Counted from the first letter of the stretch, positions 9,862 to 18,805 are shown. The stretch: DNA of 64,000 nucleotides from Pelomonas sp036401055 (GCA_036401055.1 DASWWC010000062.1:5129-69128), one strand, 5' to 3'. Numbers and translations: made by a program. The notes: generated from the sequence alone by a model not told the origin.

Positions 9862-10789
9862 TGATCCGGGCCCAGGCTGCTGCATAGGCGCGCTCCCGCG
9901 CCGCGAGCTGCGAGGGGTTCATGTGTCCGACCGACAGGCCCAGTTCGGCCAATCGCGTCTTCAGGCCCGGCTGCGCGACGACGCCGGCCAGGGCGTTCGA
10001 GAAGCGCTCGACCACCGCCGGCGCCGTGCCCGCCGGCGCAAACAGGCCGTAGTAGGGCAGGTCCTCGAAGCCCTGGATACCCAGTTCCGCGAACGTGGGC
10101 ACCTCGGGCAGCACCGCCTGGCGCTGCTGGCCCATGACGGCCACGATGCGCAGCTTCTTCTGCTGGTGGTTCACGATGAGGTCGGGCACCGAGCCCACGC
10201 CGGCGCTGATCTGGTTGCCCAGCATCTCCGCGATCATGGGCGCGCTGCCGCGGTAGGGCACGCTGAGCAGGTTCAGCCCGTGCTTCTCGCCCAGCAGCTT
10301 GACGAGGAACTCCGGCACCGAGGCCGGCGCCGGCACCCCCACGTTGCCCTGGCCGCCTTGCTTCCTCACCCAGGCCAGATAGTCCGGCAGGCTGGCTGCG
10401 GGTGTACCACCCGACAGCGCGATGGCATTGGCGAAGGTGGCGAAGCCGGCCACCGGCATGAAGTCCTTGGTGGGATCGAAGCCGGGGTTCTTCAGCACCA
10501 GCGGCAGTATCGAGATCGTGTGGTCGTGGCTGACGAAGAAGGTCGTGCCGTCTGCCGGTGCGGCCTTCAGCGCCTGCGCGGCGAGCTGGCCGCCGGCACC
10601 GGGCTTGTTCTCGACGATGACCGGCGTGCCCAGCGACGCCTGCAGCGCCTCGGCCAGCAGCCGCGCGATGGCATCGGTGCCGCCGCCGGCCGGGAAGCCG
10701 ACGAGCAGCTTGATGGGCCTGGGATCCTGCGCACCAGCCGCCAAGGGCAGGGCGGCCAATGCGGCCAGAGCGGAACGACGTTGCAGCAT
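9833..10789 (-). CDS. Bug family tripartite tricarboxylate transporter substrate-binding protein
   Basis: Periplasmic binding protein of the Bug/TctC family, which is hugely expanded in Burkholderiales. The 318 residues begin with a signal peptide (RRSALAALAALPLAAGAQ) followed by the hallmark PIKLLVGFPAGGGTDAIARL and later VIVENKPGAGGQLAAQAL. No membrane (TctA/TctB) components lie nearby, which is typical for orphan Bug receptors. The ligand, likely a carboxylate, cannot be assigned. Confidence 0.94.
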   Translation of the reverse strand: MLQRRSALAALAALPLAAGAQDPRPIKLLVGFPAGGGTDAIARLLAEALQASLGTPVIVENKPGAGGQLAAQALKAAPADGTTFFVSHDHTISILPLVLKNPGFDPTKDFMPVAGFATFANAIALSGGTPAASLPDYLAWVRKQGGQGNVGVPAPASVPEFLVKLLGEKHGLNLLSVPYRGSAPMIAEMLGNQISAGVGSVPDLIVNHQQKKLRIVAVMGQQRQAVLPEVPTFAELGIQGFEDLPYYGLFAPAGTAPAVVERFSNALAGVVAQPGLKTRLAELGLSVGHMNPSQLAARERAYAAAWARIIRTGGFQPQ

Positions 10790-10819
10790 GGCGGGCTCCC
10801 AGGTTGGACCCGCGGGAGT

Positions 10820-11386
10820 CTACGGGTGCAGCACCACCAGCAGCGCCGTCGCCACGGACTTGGCCGTGTTGCGGATCGCATGCGGCCCGTCCACCGCATA
10901 GCGCGCCGTCTCACCGGCCTTGAGCTTGCTGGTCACGCCCTGGGCCGAGACCTCCAGGCTGCCGGTCAGCACGCTCAGGTGCTCGCGCGAGCCGGGCTCG
11001 TGGGCCTGGCTGTCCAGCACGCCGCCGGGCTGCACGCTCAGCTCGTACCACTCGAACTGCCCCGCCAGCTCGATGGGCCCCAGGATGCGCAGCTTGCACA
11101 GCCCGTCCGGGCTGGTCAGCCCCGGCGTGGCGTGGGCGGGCACCGTCTCTATGGCCGGCGCGGCCACGCGCTCGGTGCCCAGCAGCTCGCCCATGTCCAC
11201 GCCCAGCGCATTCGCCAGCCGCCAGACCACGGCCACCGTGGGGTTGGCCTGGTTGCGCTCGATCTGCGACAACATCGACTTGCTGACGCCCGCGCGCTTG
11301 GACAGGTCGTCCAGCGACAGGCCACGGCTGCCGCGCAGCGCCTGCAAGGCGGCGCCGACGCGTGGCGGTTCGGTGTCCATGTTCAT
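10820..11386 (-). CDS. XRE-family regulator with C-terminal cupin domain
   Basis: A 188-residue transcription factor: an N-terminal helix-turn-helix (about 11-65, SLDDLSKRAGVSKSMLSQIE) and a C-terminal small-molecule-sensing cupin (about 110-185, SREHLSVLTGSLEVSAQG). Such proteins usually control a neighbouring catabolic operon. It is divergent from kbl with a 93-bp intergenic region containing perfect palindromes, so regulation of kbl and of itself is likely, with a threonine-derived ligand as an inference. A two-codon-shorter start (11380) is also possible. Confidence 0.9.
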   Translation of the reverse strand: MNMDTEPPRVGAALQALRGSRGLSLDDLSKRAGVSKSMLSQIERNQANPTVAVVWRLANALGVDMGELLGTERVAAPAIETVPAHATPGLTSPDGLCKLRILGPIELAGQFEWYELSVQPGGVLDSQAHEPGSREHLSVLTGSLEVSAQGVTSKLKAGETARYAVDGPHAIRNTAKSVATALLVVLHP

Positions 11387-11424
11387 GCTTGACCTGGATG
11401 GATGTTTTTCAGATACTGCACATG

Positions 11425-11447
11425 TGTTCGATATATCGAACATGTTC
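11425..11447. promoter_or_regulatory. Palindromic operator candidate between XRE–cupin gene and kbl
   Basis: TGTTCGATATATCGAACA (11425-11442) is a perfect 18-bp palindrome. GAACATGTTC (11438-11447) is a second, overlapping perfect 10-bp palindrome. Both lie in the AT-rich centre of the divergent promoter region, 33 bp before the kbl start. The neighbouring XRE–cupin protein is the obvious candidate binder; that assignment is inferred from position. Confidence 0.65.
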
Positions 11448-11479
11448 AATTTACCAAATTGTGCACCAGGAGCGGCGCC

Positions 11480-12676
11480 ATGAGCCAAGCCTTCTTCCAA
11501 CATCTGCAGACCGAACTGGACGGCATCCGCGCCGCCGGCCTCTACAAGGCCGAGCGCATCATCACGACGCCCCAGGGCGCCGTCGTGAAGACGACCGAGG
11601 GCCGCGAGGTCATCAACCTGTGCGCCAACAACTATCTGGGCCTGTCGTCTCACCCCCAGGTCATTGAAGCGGCACACGAGGCGCTGCGCACGCACGGCTT
11701 CGGCCTGTCGTCGGTGCGCTTCATCTGCGGCACGCAGGACCTCCACAAGGAGCTGGAGGCGCGCATCGCCCGCTTCGTCGGTTGCGAGGACGCCATCCTC
11801 TACGCCGCGGCCTTCGACGCCAACGGCGGGCTGTTCGAGCCGCTGCTGGGCGAGCAGGACGCCGTCATCAGCGACGCGCTGAACCACGCGTCCATCATCG
11901 ACGGCATCCGGCTGTGCAAGGCGCAGCGGTATCGCTACGAGCACAACAACCTGGCCGACCTCGAACGCTGCCTGAAGGAAGCGAGAGAGAAGGGCGCCCG
12001 CTTTACGCTGGTGTTCACCGATGGCGTCTTTTCAATGGACGGCACCATCGCCCAGCTCGACAAGATCCGTGCGCTGTGCGACCAGTACGACGCGCTGCTG
12101 GGCATCGACGAATGCCATGCCAGCGGCTTCATGGGCAAGACGGGCCGGGGCACCGCCGAGCATTGCGGCGTGTTCGGGAAAATCGACATCGTCACCGGCA
12201 CCTTCGGCAAGGCGCTGGGCGGCGCCAGCGGCGGCTTCACGGCGGCACGCAAGGAAGTCGTCGAGCTGCTGCGCCAGCGCTCGCGGCCCTACCTGTTCAG
12301 CAACACGCTGGCGCCCAGCATCGCGGGCGCATCGCTGGCCGTGCTGGATCTGCTGGAAGGCTCCACCGCGCTGCGCGACAAGCTGGAGGCCAACACGGTC
12401 TACTTCCGCGAAGCCATCCAGGCCGCCGGCTTCGAGATCAAGCCCGGCACCCACCCCATCGTGCCCATCATGGTCTACGACGCTGTCATCGCCCAGAAGC
12501 TCTCGGCCCGCATCCTGGAACTGGGCATCTACGCGGTGGGCTTCTTCTTCCCGGTGGTCCCGAAGGGCCAGGCGCGCATCCGCGTGCAGATCTCGGCCGT
12601 GCACGAGCGCGAGCATCTGGAGAAGGCCGTCGCCGCGTTCACGCAGGCCGGCAAGGAACTGGGGATCGTCAAATGA
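11480..12676 (+). CDS. kbl: Glycine C-acetyltransferase (2-amino-3-ketobutyrate CoA ligase)
   Basis: PLP-dependent cytosolic enzyme that cleaves 2-amino-3-ketobutyrate with CoA to glycine and acetyl-CoA, the second step of threonine degradation. The 398 residues match the family length. The PLP lysine is K244 in TFGKALGGASGG, the same position as in the E. coli enzyme; the pyridine-binding DECHASGFMG and LCANNYLGLSSHP near the N-terminus are also present. The ATG at 11480 is preceded by CCAGGAGCGGCGCC, giving AGGAG at good spacing; upstream in-frame starts fall in the operator region. It overlaps the dehydrogenase gene by 4 bp. Confidence 0.97.
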   Translation: MSQAFFQHLQTELDGIRAAGLYKAERIITTPQGAVVKTTEGREVINLCANNYLGLSSHPQVIEAAHEALRTHGFGLSSVRFICGTQDLHKELEARIARFVGCEDAILYAAAFDANGGLFEPLLGEQDAVISDALNHASIIDGIRLCKAQRYRYEHNNLADLERCLKEAREKGARFTLVFTDGVFSMDGTIAQLDKIRALCDQYDALLGIDECHASGFMGKTGRGTAEHCGVFGKIDIVTGTFGKALGGASGGFTAARKEVVELLRQRSRPYLFSNTLAPSIAGASLAVLDLLEGSTALRDKLEANTVYFREAIQAAGFEIKPGTHPIVPIMVYDAVIAQKLSARILELGIYAVGFFFPVVPKGQARIRVQISAVHEREHLEKAVAAFTQAGKELGIVK

Positions 12677-13617
12677 AGATCCTCATCATCGGCGCCAACG
12701 GCCAGATCGGCACCGAGCTGGCCACCGAACTCGCCAGGCTGTACGGCAACGACGCCGTCATCACCAGCGATCTGTCGCCCAAGGGCCGCGTGCCTACGCT
12801 GCACCACGAGACGCTGGACGTGACCGACGCCGGTGCGCTGGCAACCATCGTCAAGCGCCACAAGATCACGCAGATCTACCACCTCGCCGCCGCGCTGTCG
12901 GCCAATGGCGAGAAGCATCCGATGTGGGCGTGGGACCTGAACATGAAGGGCCTGCTCAACGTGCTGGAACTGGCCCGGCACGAAAAGCTGGACAAGATCT
13001 TCTGGCCCAGCTCCATCGCCGCCTTCGGCCCCAACACGCCGGCCGTGGACACGCCGCAGACGACGGTGATGGACCCGACCACGGTCTACGGCATCAGCAA
13101 GCTGGCCGGCGAGCGCTGGTGCGCCTGGTACCACGCCAAGCACGGTGTGGACGTGCGCAGCCTGCGCTACCCCGGCCTCATCAGCTGGAAGACGCCGCCC
13201 GGCGGCGGCACGACGGACTACGCCGTCGAGATCTTCCACGCGGCGCTTCAACAAGGCCGCTACACCTGCTTCCTGAAACAAGACCAGGCGCTGCCCATGA
13301 TGTACATGCCCGATGCGCTGCGCGCCACCATCGAGCTGATGAGCGCGCCGGCGGACAGGATCCAGCAGCGCGGCAGCTACAACCTGGCCGGCGTCAGCTT
13401 CACGCCCGAAGGCATCGCCGCCAGCATCCGCCGCCGCATCCCCGGCTTCACGATGGACTGCGTGCCCGACTTCCGCCAGGCCATCGCCGCCAGCTGGCCG
13501 CAGCGCATCGACGACGGCACCGCGCAGGCCGACTGGGGCTGGCAGTTGAAGTACGACCTGGACGCGATGGTCGACGACATGCTCGTGAATCTCGCACGCG
13601 AATTGAAGCCGACGTAA
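12673..13617 (+). CDS. NAD-dependent L-threonine 3-dehydrogenase, SDR/epimerase type
   Basis: Oxidises L-threonine to 2-amino-3-ketobutyrate, the substrate of the adjacent Kbl. The 314 residues form an extended short-chain dehydrogenase: Rossmann motif GANGQIG at 7-13 and catalytic Tyr139/Lys143 in TVYGISKLAGE. This is the epimerase-like threonine dehydrogenase described from Cupriavidus and Flavobacterium, not the zinc-dependent medium-chain enzyme of E. coli. Pairing with kbl (ATGA overlap) strongly supports the substrate. Confidence 0.92.
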   Translation: MKILIIGANGQIGTELATELARLYGNDAVITSDLSPKGRVPTLHHETLDVTDAGALATIVKRHKITQIYHLAAALSANGEKHPMWAWDLNMKGLLNVLELARHEKLDKIFWPSSIAAFGPNTPAVDTPQTTVMDPTTVYGISKLAGERWCAWYHAKHGVDVRSLRYPGLISWKTPPGGGTTDYAVEIFHAALQQGRYTCFLKQDQALPMMYMPDALRATIELMSAPADRIQQRGSYNLAGVSFTPEGIAASIRRRIPGFTMDCVPDFRQAIAASWPQRIDDGTAQADWGWQLKYDLDAMVDDMLVNLARELKPT

Positions 13618-13653
13618 CAACATGCCCTGGGTCCGGGCTGCTAGGCTGGCTGC

Positions 13654-14448
13654 ATGAAATCCCTCCTGCACGCCCTGCTCGCCACTGTGGCCCTGGCCCC
13701 GCCGGCACACGCCGCGCAGGACGAGGAGGTGCGCTACCTGCTGGGCGCCTCGGTTTCCGTCGGCCCCGAGTACGACGGTGCCAGCAAGTACGCCGCCAAG
13801 ATCAAACCGGTCTGGGCCGTCAAGTTCGGCCGCATCCGCATCGCTTCGGGCGGCGGCAGTGCCCTGCTGGGCTTCGGCCGCGGTGGCGCGGGCGCGGGTG
13901 CCAGCACGCAGCTGGTCGAAAGCGACCGGTGGCGGGTGGGGGTGTCGCTGCGGGTCGACAGCGGCCGGGACAGCGGTGACGCCGACACCACGCGCGGCCT
14001 GCCCGACGTCAAGCGCACGCTGCGGGCGCGGGTCTACGCCAACTACACGCTCGCGCCCGACTGGAACCTCGGCACCTCGCTGTCGCAGGACGCGCTGGGC
14101 CGCCAGGGCGGCATGACGGCCAGCCTCGACCTCGGCTGGCGCTTCCACCGCAGCGAGTCCACGGAGTGGACCAGCGGCATCGGCCTGACCGCCGGCAACG
14201 CGCAGAACATGCGCAGCTACTTCGGCGTGCCCGACTTCGCGGCGACTGCCGCCAGGCCCGCCTACCGGCCGGGCGCCGGCCTGCGCGATGTCTACCTCGG
14301 CCTGGGCGTGCGGCATGCGCTGGACAAGCACTGGTTCGTGTTCGGCTCGGCCGGACTGAGCCGCCTGCTCGGGCCCGCGGCCGACAGCCCGCTGGTGCAG
14401 AAGCCGAACACCCAGATGGTGGCGGTCGGCGTGGCCTGGCGGAACTAG
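13654..14448 (+). CDS. MipA/OmpV family outer-membrane protein
   Basis: A 264-residue outer-membrane beta-barrel with an N-terminal signal peptide (cleavage probably after AHAAQ), alternating amphipathic strands and a terminal aromatic segment (VAVGVAWRN). The opening RYLLGASVSVGPEYDGASKY is typical of MipA/OmpV (scaffolding or porin-like proteins). The role is not inferable further; it overlaps the convergent DUF962 gene by 4 bp. Confidence 0.88.
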   Translation: MKSLLHALLATVALAPPAHAAQDEEVRYLLGASVSVGPEYDGASKYAAKIKPVWAVKFGRIRIASGGGSALLGFGRGGAGAGASTQLVESDRWRVGVSLRVDSGRDSGDADTTRGLPDVKRTLRARVYANYTLAPDWNLGTSLSQDALGRQGGMTASLDLGWRFHRSESTEWTSGIGLTAGNAQNMRSYFGVPDFAATAARPAYRPGAGLRDVYLGLGVRHALDKHWFVFGSAGLSRLLGPAADSPLVQKPNTQMVAVGVAWRN

Positions 14449-14753
14449 AGCTTCACCCGCCCGCGCCAGATGTCGGCGTACATGACCCAGTCGCCCATCA
14501 GGCTGTAGAGCGGGTACTTGAAGGTCGCGGGCCGGTTCTTCTCGAAGAAGAAATGGCCGATCCACGCGAAGCCGTAGCCGCACAGCAGGCCGTTCAGTAT
14601 CCAGAACGGCTGGCCGGTCGTGAACAGCTGCCACAGGCAGACCAGCACCAACGTCGAGCCGATGAAGTGCAGCCTCCGGTTGCGGCGGTCGCCATGCTCG
14701 CGCAGGTAGAAGGGATAGAAGTCGGCGAAGCGGGTGAAGCGTTCGGTGCTCAT
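14445..14753 (-). CDS. DUF962 / Mpo1-like membrane protein
   Basis: A 102-residue protein with two to three membrane segments and the DUF962 pattern: FADFYPFYLREHGDRRNRRL, HFIGS, GYGFAWIGHFFFEKNRPATF and a C-terminal DWVMYADIW. Yeast Mpo1 of this family is a 2-hydroxy fatty acid dioxygenase using conserved histidines; His34 of HFIGS and the histidine in IGHFF are present here. Activity in bacteria is inference. An alternative start lies four codons upstream. Confidence 0.85.
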   Translation of the reverse strand: MSTERFTRFADFYPFYLREHGDRRNRRLHFIGSTLVLVCLWQLFTTGQPFWILNGLLCGYGFAWIGHFFFEKNRPATFKYPLYSLMGDWVMYADIWRGRVKL

Positions 14754-14890
14754 GCGCCCATTCAAGCGCGGCGTCGGCGCTGCGGCAAGGGCGGGATCCC
14801 TGTCGCGCGGGCGTCGGGTGGTGGTTGCCGGGGTGTGGCGCCGTGGGCAGACTGTGCTATGTTGACCGCGTATCTCTCCCGGAGGCCCCC

Positions 14891-15358
14891 ATGAAAGTCG
14901 TCGATATCCTGCGTGTCAAAGGCGGCACCCTGTACACCGTCACGCCCGACGAGGCGCTGAAGGATTCGCTGGCCGTGATGGCCGAACGCGACATCGGCTC
15001 GCTGGTCGTGATGGACCACGGCGATCTGGTGGGCATGCTGACCTTCCGCGAGGCCATCCAGGCCGTCGTGAAGAACAACGGCTCGGTCGGCACGACCATC
15101 GTGCGCACGGTCATGGACGATGCGCCGCTGACCTGCACGCCCGAGACCGAGATCGACGAGGTGCGCCGCATGATGCTGGGCCGCCATGCGCGCTACATGC
15201 CCGTCATGAACGGCAAGACGCTGATGGGCGTGATCTCGCTGTACGACGTCGCCAAGGCCGTCGTGGACAGCCAGGACTTCGAGAACCGCATGCTGAAGGC
15301 CTACATCCGCGACTGGCCGGTGGAAGAAAACCCGGCCGAGGTCGAGCCCAAGCTCTGA
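14891..15358 (+). CDS. CBS-domain protein (two CBS motifs)
   Basis: A 155-residue stand-alone Bateman module: CBS repeat one at about 8-62 (SLAVMAERDIGSLVVMD) and repeat two at about 75-130 (RRMMLGRHARYMPVM). Such proteins bind adenosyl ligands and sense energy state or regulate partners. The start has a strong Shine-Dalgarno, GGAGG, 5 nt before ATG. A rho-independent terminator follows at 15383. Confidence 0.9.
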   Translation: MKVVDILRVKGGTLYTVTPDEALKDSLAVMAERDIGSLVVMDHGDLVGMLTFREAIQAVVKNNGSVGTTIVRTVMDDAPLTCTPETEIDEVRRMMLGRHARYMPVMNGKTLMGVISLYDVAKAVVDSQDFENRMLKAYIRDWPVEENPAEVEPKL

Positions 15359-15382
15359 AGCGCTGGTTCGCAACGCATGAAG

Positions 15383-15404
15383 GCGGCCTTGCGAGGCCGC
15401 TTTT
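15383..15404 (+). terminator. Rho-independent terminator after CBS gene
   Basis: A perfect 7-bp stem GCGGCCT / AGGCCGC with loop TGCG is followed by TTTT, 24 bp after the CBS stop codon and 32 bp before aroC. Confidence 0.8.
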
Positions 15405-15435
15405 GCTTGGATGCCGCACCTAAAATTGCCGGCAT

Positions 15436-16542
15436 ATGTCAGGCAGCACCTTCGGCGAACTCTTCCGCGTCACCAACTTCGGCGAAAGCCACGGGCCGGC
15501 CATCGGCTGCGTCATCGACGGCTGCCCTCCGGGCCTGCAGCTCAGCGAGGCCGACATCCAGCCCGAGCTGGACCGCCGCCGCCCTGGCACCAGCCGGCAC
15601 GTCACGCAGCGCAACGAGCCCGATGCCGTGAAGATCCTGTCCGGCGTCTATGAAGGCGTCACGACCGGCACGCCCATCTGCCTGCTGATCGAGAACACCG
15701 ACCAGCGCAGCAAGGACTACGGCAACATCCTCGACACCTTCCGCCCCGGCCACGCCGACTACACCTACTGGCGCAAGTACGGCGTGCGCGACCCTCGCGG
15801 CGGCGGCCGCTCGTCGGCGCGGCTGACGGCACCCATGGTGGGCGCCGGCGCCGTGGCCCGCAAATGGCTGCGCGAGAAGTTCGGCACCGAGTTCCGTGGC
15901 TGCATGACGCAGCTGGGCGACATCGCGATCCCCTTCGAGGGCTGGCAGCACGTGGGCCAGAACCCGTTCTTTGCTGCCAACGCCAGCAAGATCGCCGAGC
16001 TGGAGGACTACATGGACGCCTTGCGCAAGGCCGGCGATTCGGTCGGCGCGCGCATCCGCGTGGAAGCCACCGGCGTGCCGGTGGGCCTGGGCGAGCCGCT
16101 GTTCGACAAGCTGGACGCCGACATCGCCTATGCGTTGATGGGCATCAACGCCGTCAAGGGCGTGGAGATCGGCGAGGGCTTCGGCGTCGTGTCGCAACGC
16201 GGCACGCAGCATGGCGACGAGCTGAGCCGGGACGGCTTCGCCAGCAACAACGCCGGCGGCGTGCTGGGTGGCATCTCCACCGGCCAGGACATCGTGGCCA
16301 GCATCGCCATCAAGCCCACCAGCTCCATCCGCAGCCCCAAGGCCAGCATCGATCGCGCCGGCAACCCGGCCACGGTCGAAACCTTCGGCCGCCACGACCC
16401 CTGCGTGGGCATCCGCGCCACGCCCATCGCCGAGGCCATGCTGGCGCTGGTGCTGATGGACCATGCGCTGCGGCACCGGGCTCAGTGCGGTGACGTGCAG
16501 TTGCCGACTGCCCCGATCCCGGGAGCCCGCCCGGGCCGATAG
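15436..16542 (+). CDS. aroC: Chorismate synthase
   Basis: Last step of the shikimate pathway: converts 5-enolpyruvylshikimate 3-phosphate to chorismate using reduced FMN. The 368 residues fit the family, with the three signatures: GESHGPAIGCVIDGCPPG near the N-terminus, RPGHADYTYWRKYG with GGGRSSAR(L) at about 110-135, and RSPKASIDRAG with RHDPCVGIRATPIAEAML near the C-terminus. It is an independent unit between a terminator and a convergent PEP-CTERM gene. Confidence 0.98.
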   Translation: MSGSTFGELFRVTNFGESHGPAIGCVIDGCPPGLQLSEADIQPELDRRRPGTSRHVTQRNEPDAVKILSGVYEGVTTGTPICLLIENTDQRSKDYGNILDTFRPGHADYTYWRKYGVRDPRGGGRSSARLTAPMVGAGAVARKWLREKFGTEFRGCMTQLGDIAIPFEGWQHVGQNPFFAANASKIAELEDYMDALRKAGDSVGARIRVEATGVPVGLGEPLFDKLDADIAYALMGINAVKGVEIGEGFGVVSQRGTQHGDELSRDGFASNNAGGVLGGISTGQDIVASIAIKPTSSIRSPKASIDRAGNPATVETFGRHDPCVGIRATPIAEAMLALVLMDHALRHRAQCGDVQLPTAPIPGARPGR

Positions 16543-16549
16543 CTGTCAG

Positions 16550-17377
16550 TCAACCGCCCTTGCTGAGGCGCAAGAGCGCCAGCAAGCCAAGCCCGGCGAA
16601 CATCAGTGCCCAGGCTGACGGCTCGGGCACTGGGGCCGAGTAGGGCTGGCTGTAGTCGAACCCCGAGGATGAGGTGATGCTGTACGCCACGGCAAGGCCG
16701 TCCGCCGTGGTCAGCGACGACACGCCTCCCCAGGTGGCCGACTGGAACGAATCCATGATTGCCCCTGACGATGCTCCCAGGGCGGTGGCCGTCGCATCGA
16801 GACTTGCATTCAGCCGGAAAGCCGTGCCGAACACGAAGCTGTACTGCAGTTCGATCACGCCATTGGTGCGGTCGGTGCCCGGCTTCTCCGTCTCAAAGCG
16901 CGTGACCGTCTCGCCGGCCGCGGTGCGGCGGACTTCCACATCCAGCATCGACTTGTTGAGCTCCTGGGCACGTGGCGTTATGCCGATGGCCAGGCGCCCG
17001 TCGAGCAGGGCCGTGCTGACCGTGCCGCCGTTGACGTAGGTGCTGAACGAATAGCTGACCGGCATCCGGAAGATGACTTTGCCCGACTGTCCGGTCCGAC
17101 CAGGCGTCGATATCGTCAGCGTGTCGTAGAAGCTGGCAGTGGCGACCGCAAATGCAGAACTGGTTGTGGCTCCAGTCTGGTCGGCCTTGCCGTAAACCCG
17201 CAGCACGCCGAAGTCTGCGAACGCCTTGGCGGAACTGCTGAGCGCCTCCGAGGACTGATGGCATTCCAGCGGTAATGCGGGAAGGAAGGAGCCGCAACTG
17301 GCGCTCGTCGCGGTAGCGTGCTGTGCCTGCGCGCCCAGGCAAAAGAGGCCAAGCATCGTGGCCGACAGTCTCTTCAT
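16550..17377 (-). CDS. Exported protein with PEP-CTERM sorting signal
   Basis: A 275-residue secreted protein: N-terminal signal peptide (LSATMLGLFCLGAQAQ), a beta-rich body without a recognised enzymatic domain, and a C-terminal PEP-CTERM anchor made of VPEPSAWALMFAGLGLLALL and a basic end. PEP-CTERM proteins are cleaved by an exosortase and are associated with extracellular polysaccharide/biofilm in many Burkholderiales. No exosortase is visible here. The function of the body is unknown. Confidence 0.85.
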   Translation of the reverse strand: MKRLSATMLGLFCLGAQAQHATATSASCGSFLPALPLECHQSSEALSSSAKAFADFGVLRVYGKADQTGATTSSAFAVATASFYDTLTISTPGRTGQSGKVIFRMPVSYSFSTYVNGGTVSTALLDGRLAIGITPRAQELNKSMLDVEVRRTAAGETVTRFETEKPGTDRTNGVIELQYSFVFGTAFRLNASLDATATALGASSGAIMDSFQSATWGGVSSLTTADGLAVAYSITSSSGFDYSQPYSAPVPEPSAWALMFAGLGLLALLRLSKGG

Positions 17378-17586
17378 CTGTGCTTCTCCCTGAGGGCGCC
17401 GCCTGCCTCCCTGGCTACGGTTCGAACCCCGGCGTAGATTCTGGTGGTGGCGAATGGCGGGTGGTCAGGCTTGACCCTTCTTTGGGTGACGCGGCATGGC
17501 AGCCTGTACGGCCGGTCGCAGGCCTGTACAACTCATTCCCCGCATTCCGCGTTTCGTCACAAGCCCGCTGCGCGGCCAGCCCCGCG

Positions 17587-17615
17587 TTTCTAGACTGCAA
17601 AGGTCGGTCTAGAAA
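17587..17615. promoter_or_regulatory. Inverted-repeat operator candidate upstream of second RND operon
   Basis: TTTCTAGAC (17587-17595) and GTCTAGAAA (17607-17615) form a perfect 9-bp inverted repeat separated by 11 bp, ending 16 bp before the adaptor gene start. The form resembles operators of TetR-type efflux repressors, but no regulator gene is adjacent, so the binder is unknown. The remaining 254-bp gap (17378-17631) shows no gene. Confidence 0.55.
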
Positions 17616-17631
17616 TGTTTTTGGGGGAGTC

Positions 17632-18795
17632 ATGCGCAAGTCGTTCAAGTGGGGTGGCATTGCCGCCGTCGTGCTGCTGGTGGGTGGGGCTGGCGTGGCC
17701 GTTATGGCCAGCAAGGGCGACGAGCCCAAGAAGCCGGGCGACGCCAAGCCCAAGACGGTGCTGGAGTTCGTGTCCAGCGAGGTCGTCAAGCCGGTGGTCA
17801 TGGCCATGCCGGCCCAGATCGAGTTCAGCGGACCGCTGGTGGCGCCCGGTACGGTGGTCGTGCGGTCCAAGTCCAACGGCACCCTGCTGAACCTGGCGGT
17901 GGGCGAGGGCAGCCGCGTCCGCGCCGGCCAAGCACTCGGGCAAGTGGACCTGGAAGAGTTGCGTTACCGCATCGCCGAACGTGGCGCGAGTGTGGAGGCC
18001 ATGCGCGCCCAGATGGAACAGGCCGAGCGCAGCCACAAGGCCAACGAGGGCCTGGCCGCCAAGAACTTCATCGCGCAGACGGCGCTGGACAACTCCCGCG
18101 CCGCCTATGAATCCGCTCGCGCCAACTGGCAGGCCGCCAAGGCGCAGCTGGACACCAGCCAGGTCACCATGCGCCAGGCGGCGCTGGTGTCGCCCATCAA
18201 CGGCATCGTCGCCAAGCGCCATGCGCTGCCGGGCGAGAAGCTGGCCGCCGAGCAGCAGATTCTCACCATCGTGGACCTGGCCAAGCTGGAGCTGGCCGGC
18301 CTGGTGGGCACGCACGAGGTCAGCCGCTTGCAGCCCGGCATGCCGGTGCAGGTCAAGGTGGAGGGCATCGAGCAGCCGGTGGAAGCCAAGATCGCCCGCA
18401 TCGCGCCGAGCGCGGAGCCGGGCACGCGGTCCATCGGTGTGACGCTGGTGCTGGACAACCCCCAGGAGCTGTACCGCGCCGGCCAGTACGCCGTCGCCAA
18501 GGTCCAACTGGCCGACGACACCCAGCGTCTGACTGTGCCCATCGCCGCCATCAGCCGCAACTCCGGCCAGGAGCAGGTCTGGATGATCGAGAACGGCACG
18601 CTGGCACGCCGCATCGTCACCACCGGCCGCAGCGATGCCCGCGAGGGCCGCGTGGAGGTGCTGACCGGCCTCAAGCCCGAGGCCCAGGTGCTGGCCGCCC
18701 GCTTCGACAACCTGCGCGAGGGTGACCCGGCGCAGGTCGTGGCCACCAAGTCCGCCAAGGTCGCGAGCGCCGCGTCCGCGCCGGTCCAACAGTGA
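17632..18795 (+). CDS. RND efflux periplasmic adaptor (membrane-fusion protein)
   Basis: Adaptor for the pump encoded directly downstream. The 387-residue protein has an N-terminal membrane anchor (GGIAAVVLLVGGAGVAVMAS) instead of a lipobox, lipoyl half-domains around 75-110 and 180-210 (QAALVSPINGIVAKRHALPG), a coiled-coil hairpin between them and a beta-barrel/proximal domain (YRAGQYAVAKVQL). The ATG at 17632 has GGGGGAG upstream; the frame stays open 5' but runs through the operator and has no conserved sequence. The C-terminus is Ala/Ser-rich. Confidence 0.92.
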   Translation: MRKSFKWGGIAAVVLLVGGAGVAVMASKGDEPKKPGDAKPKTVLEFVSSEVVKPVVMAMPAQIEFSGPLVAPGTVVVRSKSNGTLLNLAVGEGSRVRAGQALGQVDLEELRYRIAERGASVEAMRAQMEQAERSHKANEGLAAKNFIAQTALDNSRAAYESARANWQAAKAQLDTSQVTMRQAALVSPINGIVAKRHALPGEKLAAEQQILTIVDLAKLELAGLVGTHEVSRLQPGMPVQVKVEGIEQPVEAKIARIAPSAEPGTRSIGVTLVLDNPQELYRAGQYAVAKVQLADDTQRLTVPIAAISRNSGQEQVWMIENGTLARRIVTTGRSDAREGRVEVLTGLKPEAQVLAARFDNLREGDPAQVVATKSAKVASAASAPVQQ

Positions 18796-18805
18796 GGGCG
18801 CAGCC

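Noticed and set aside
17410..17445. GGTTCGAACCCC resembling a tRNA T-loop or tRNA-linked attachment site
   Set aside because: Flanking bases do not pair as a T stem, no acceptor or anticodon arms are visible on either strand, and no element boundary lies here.
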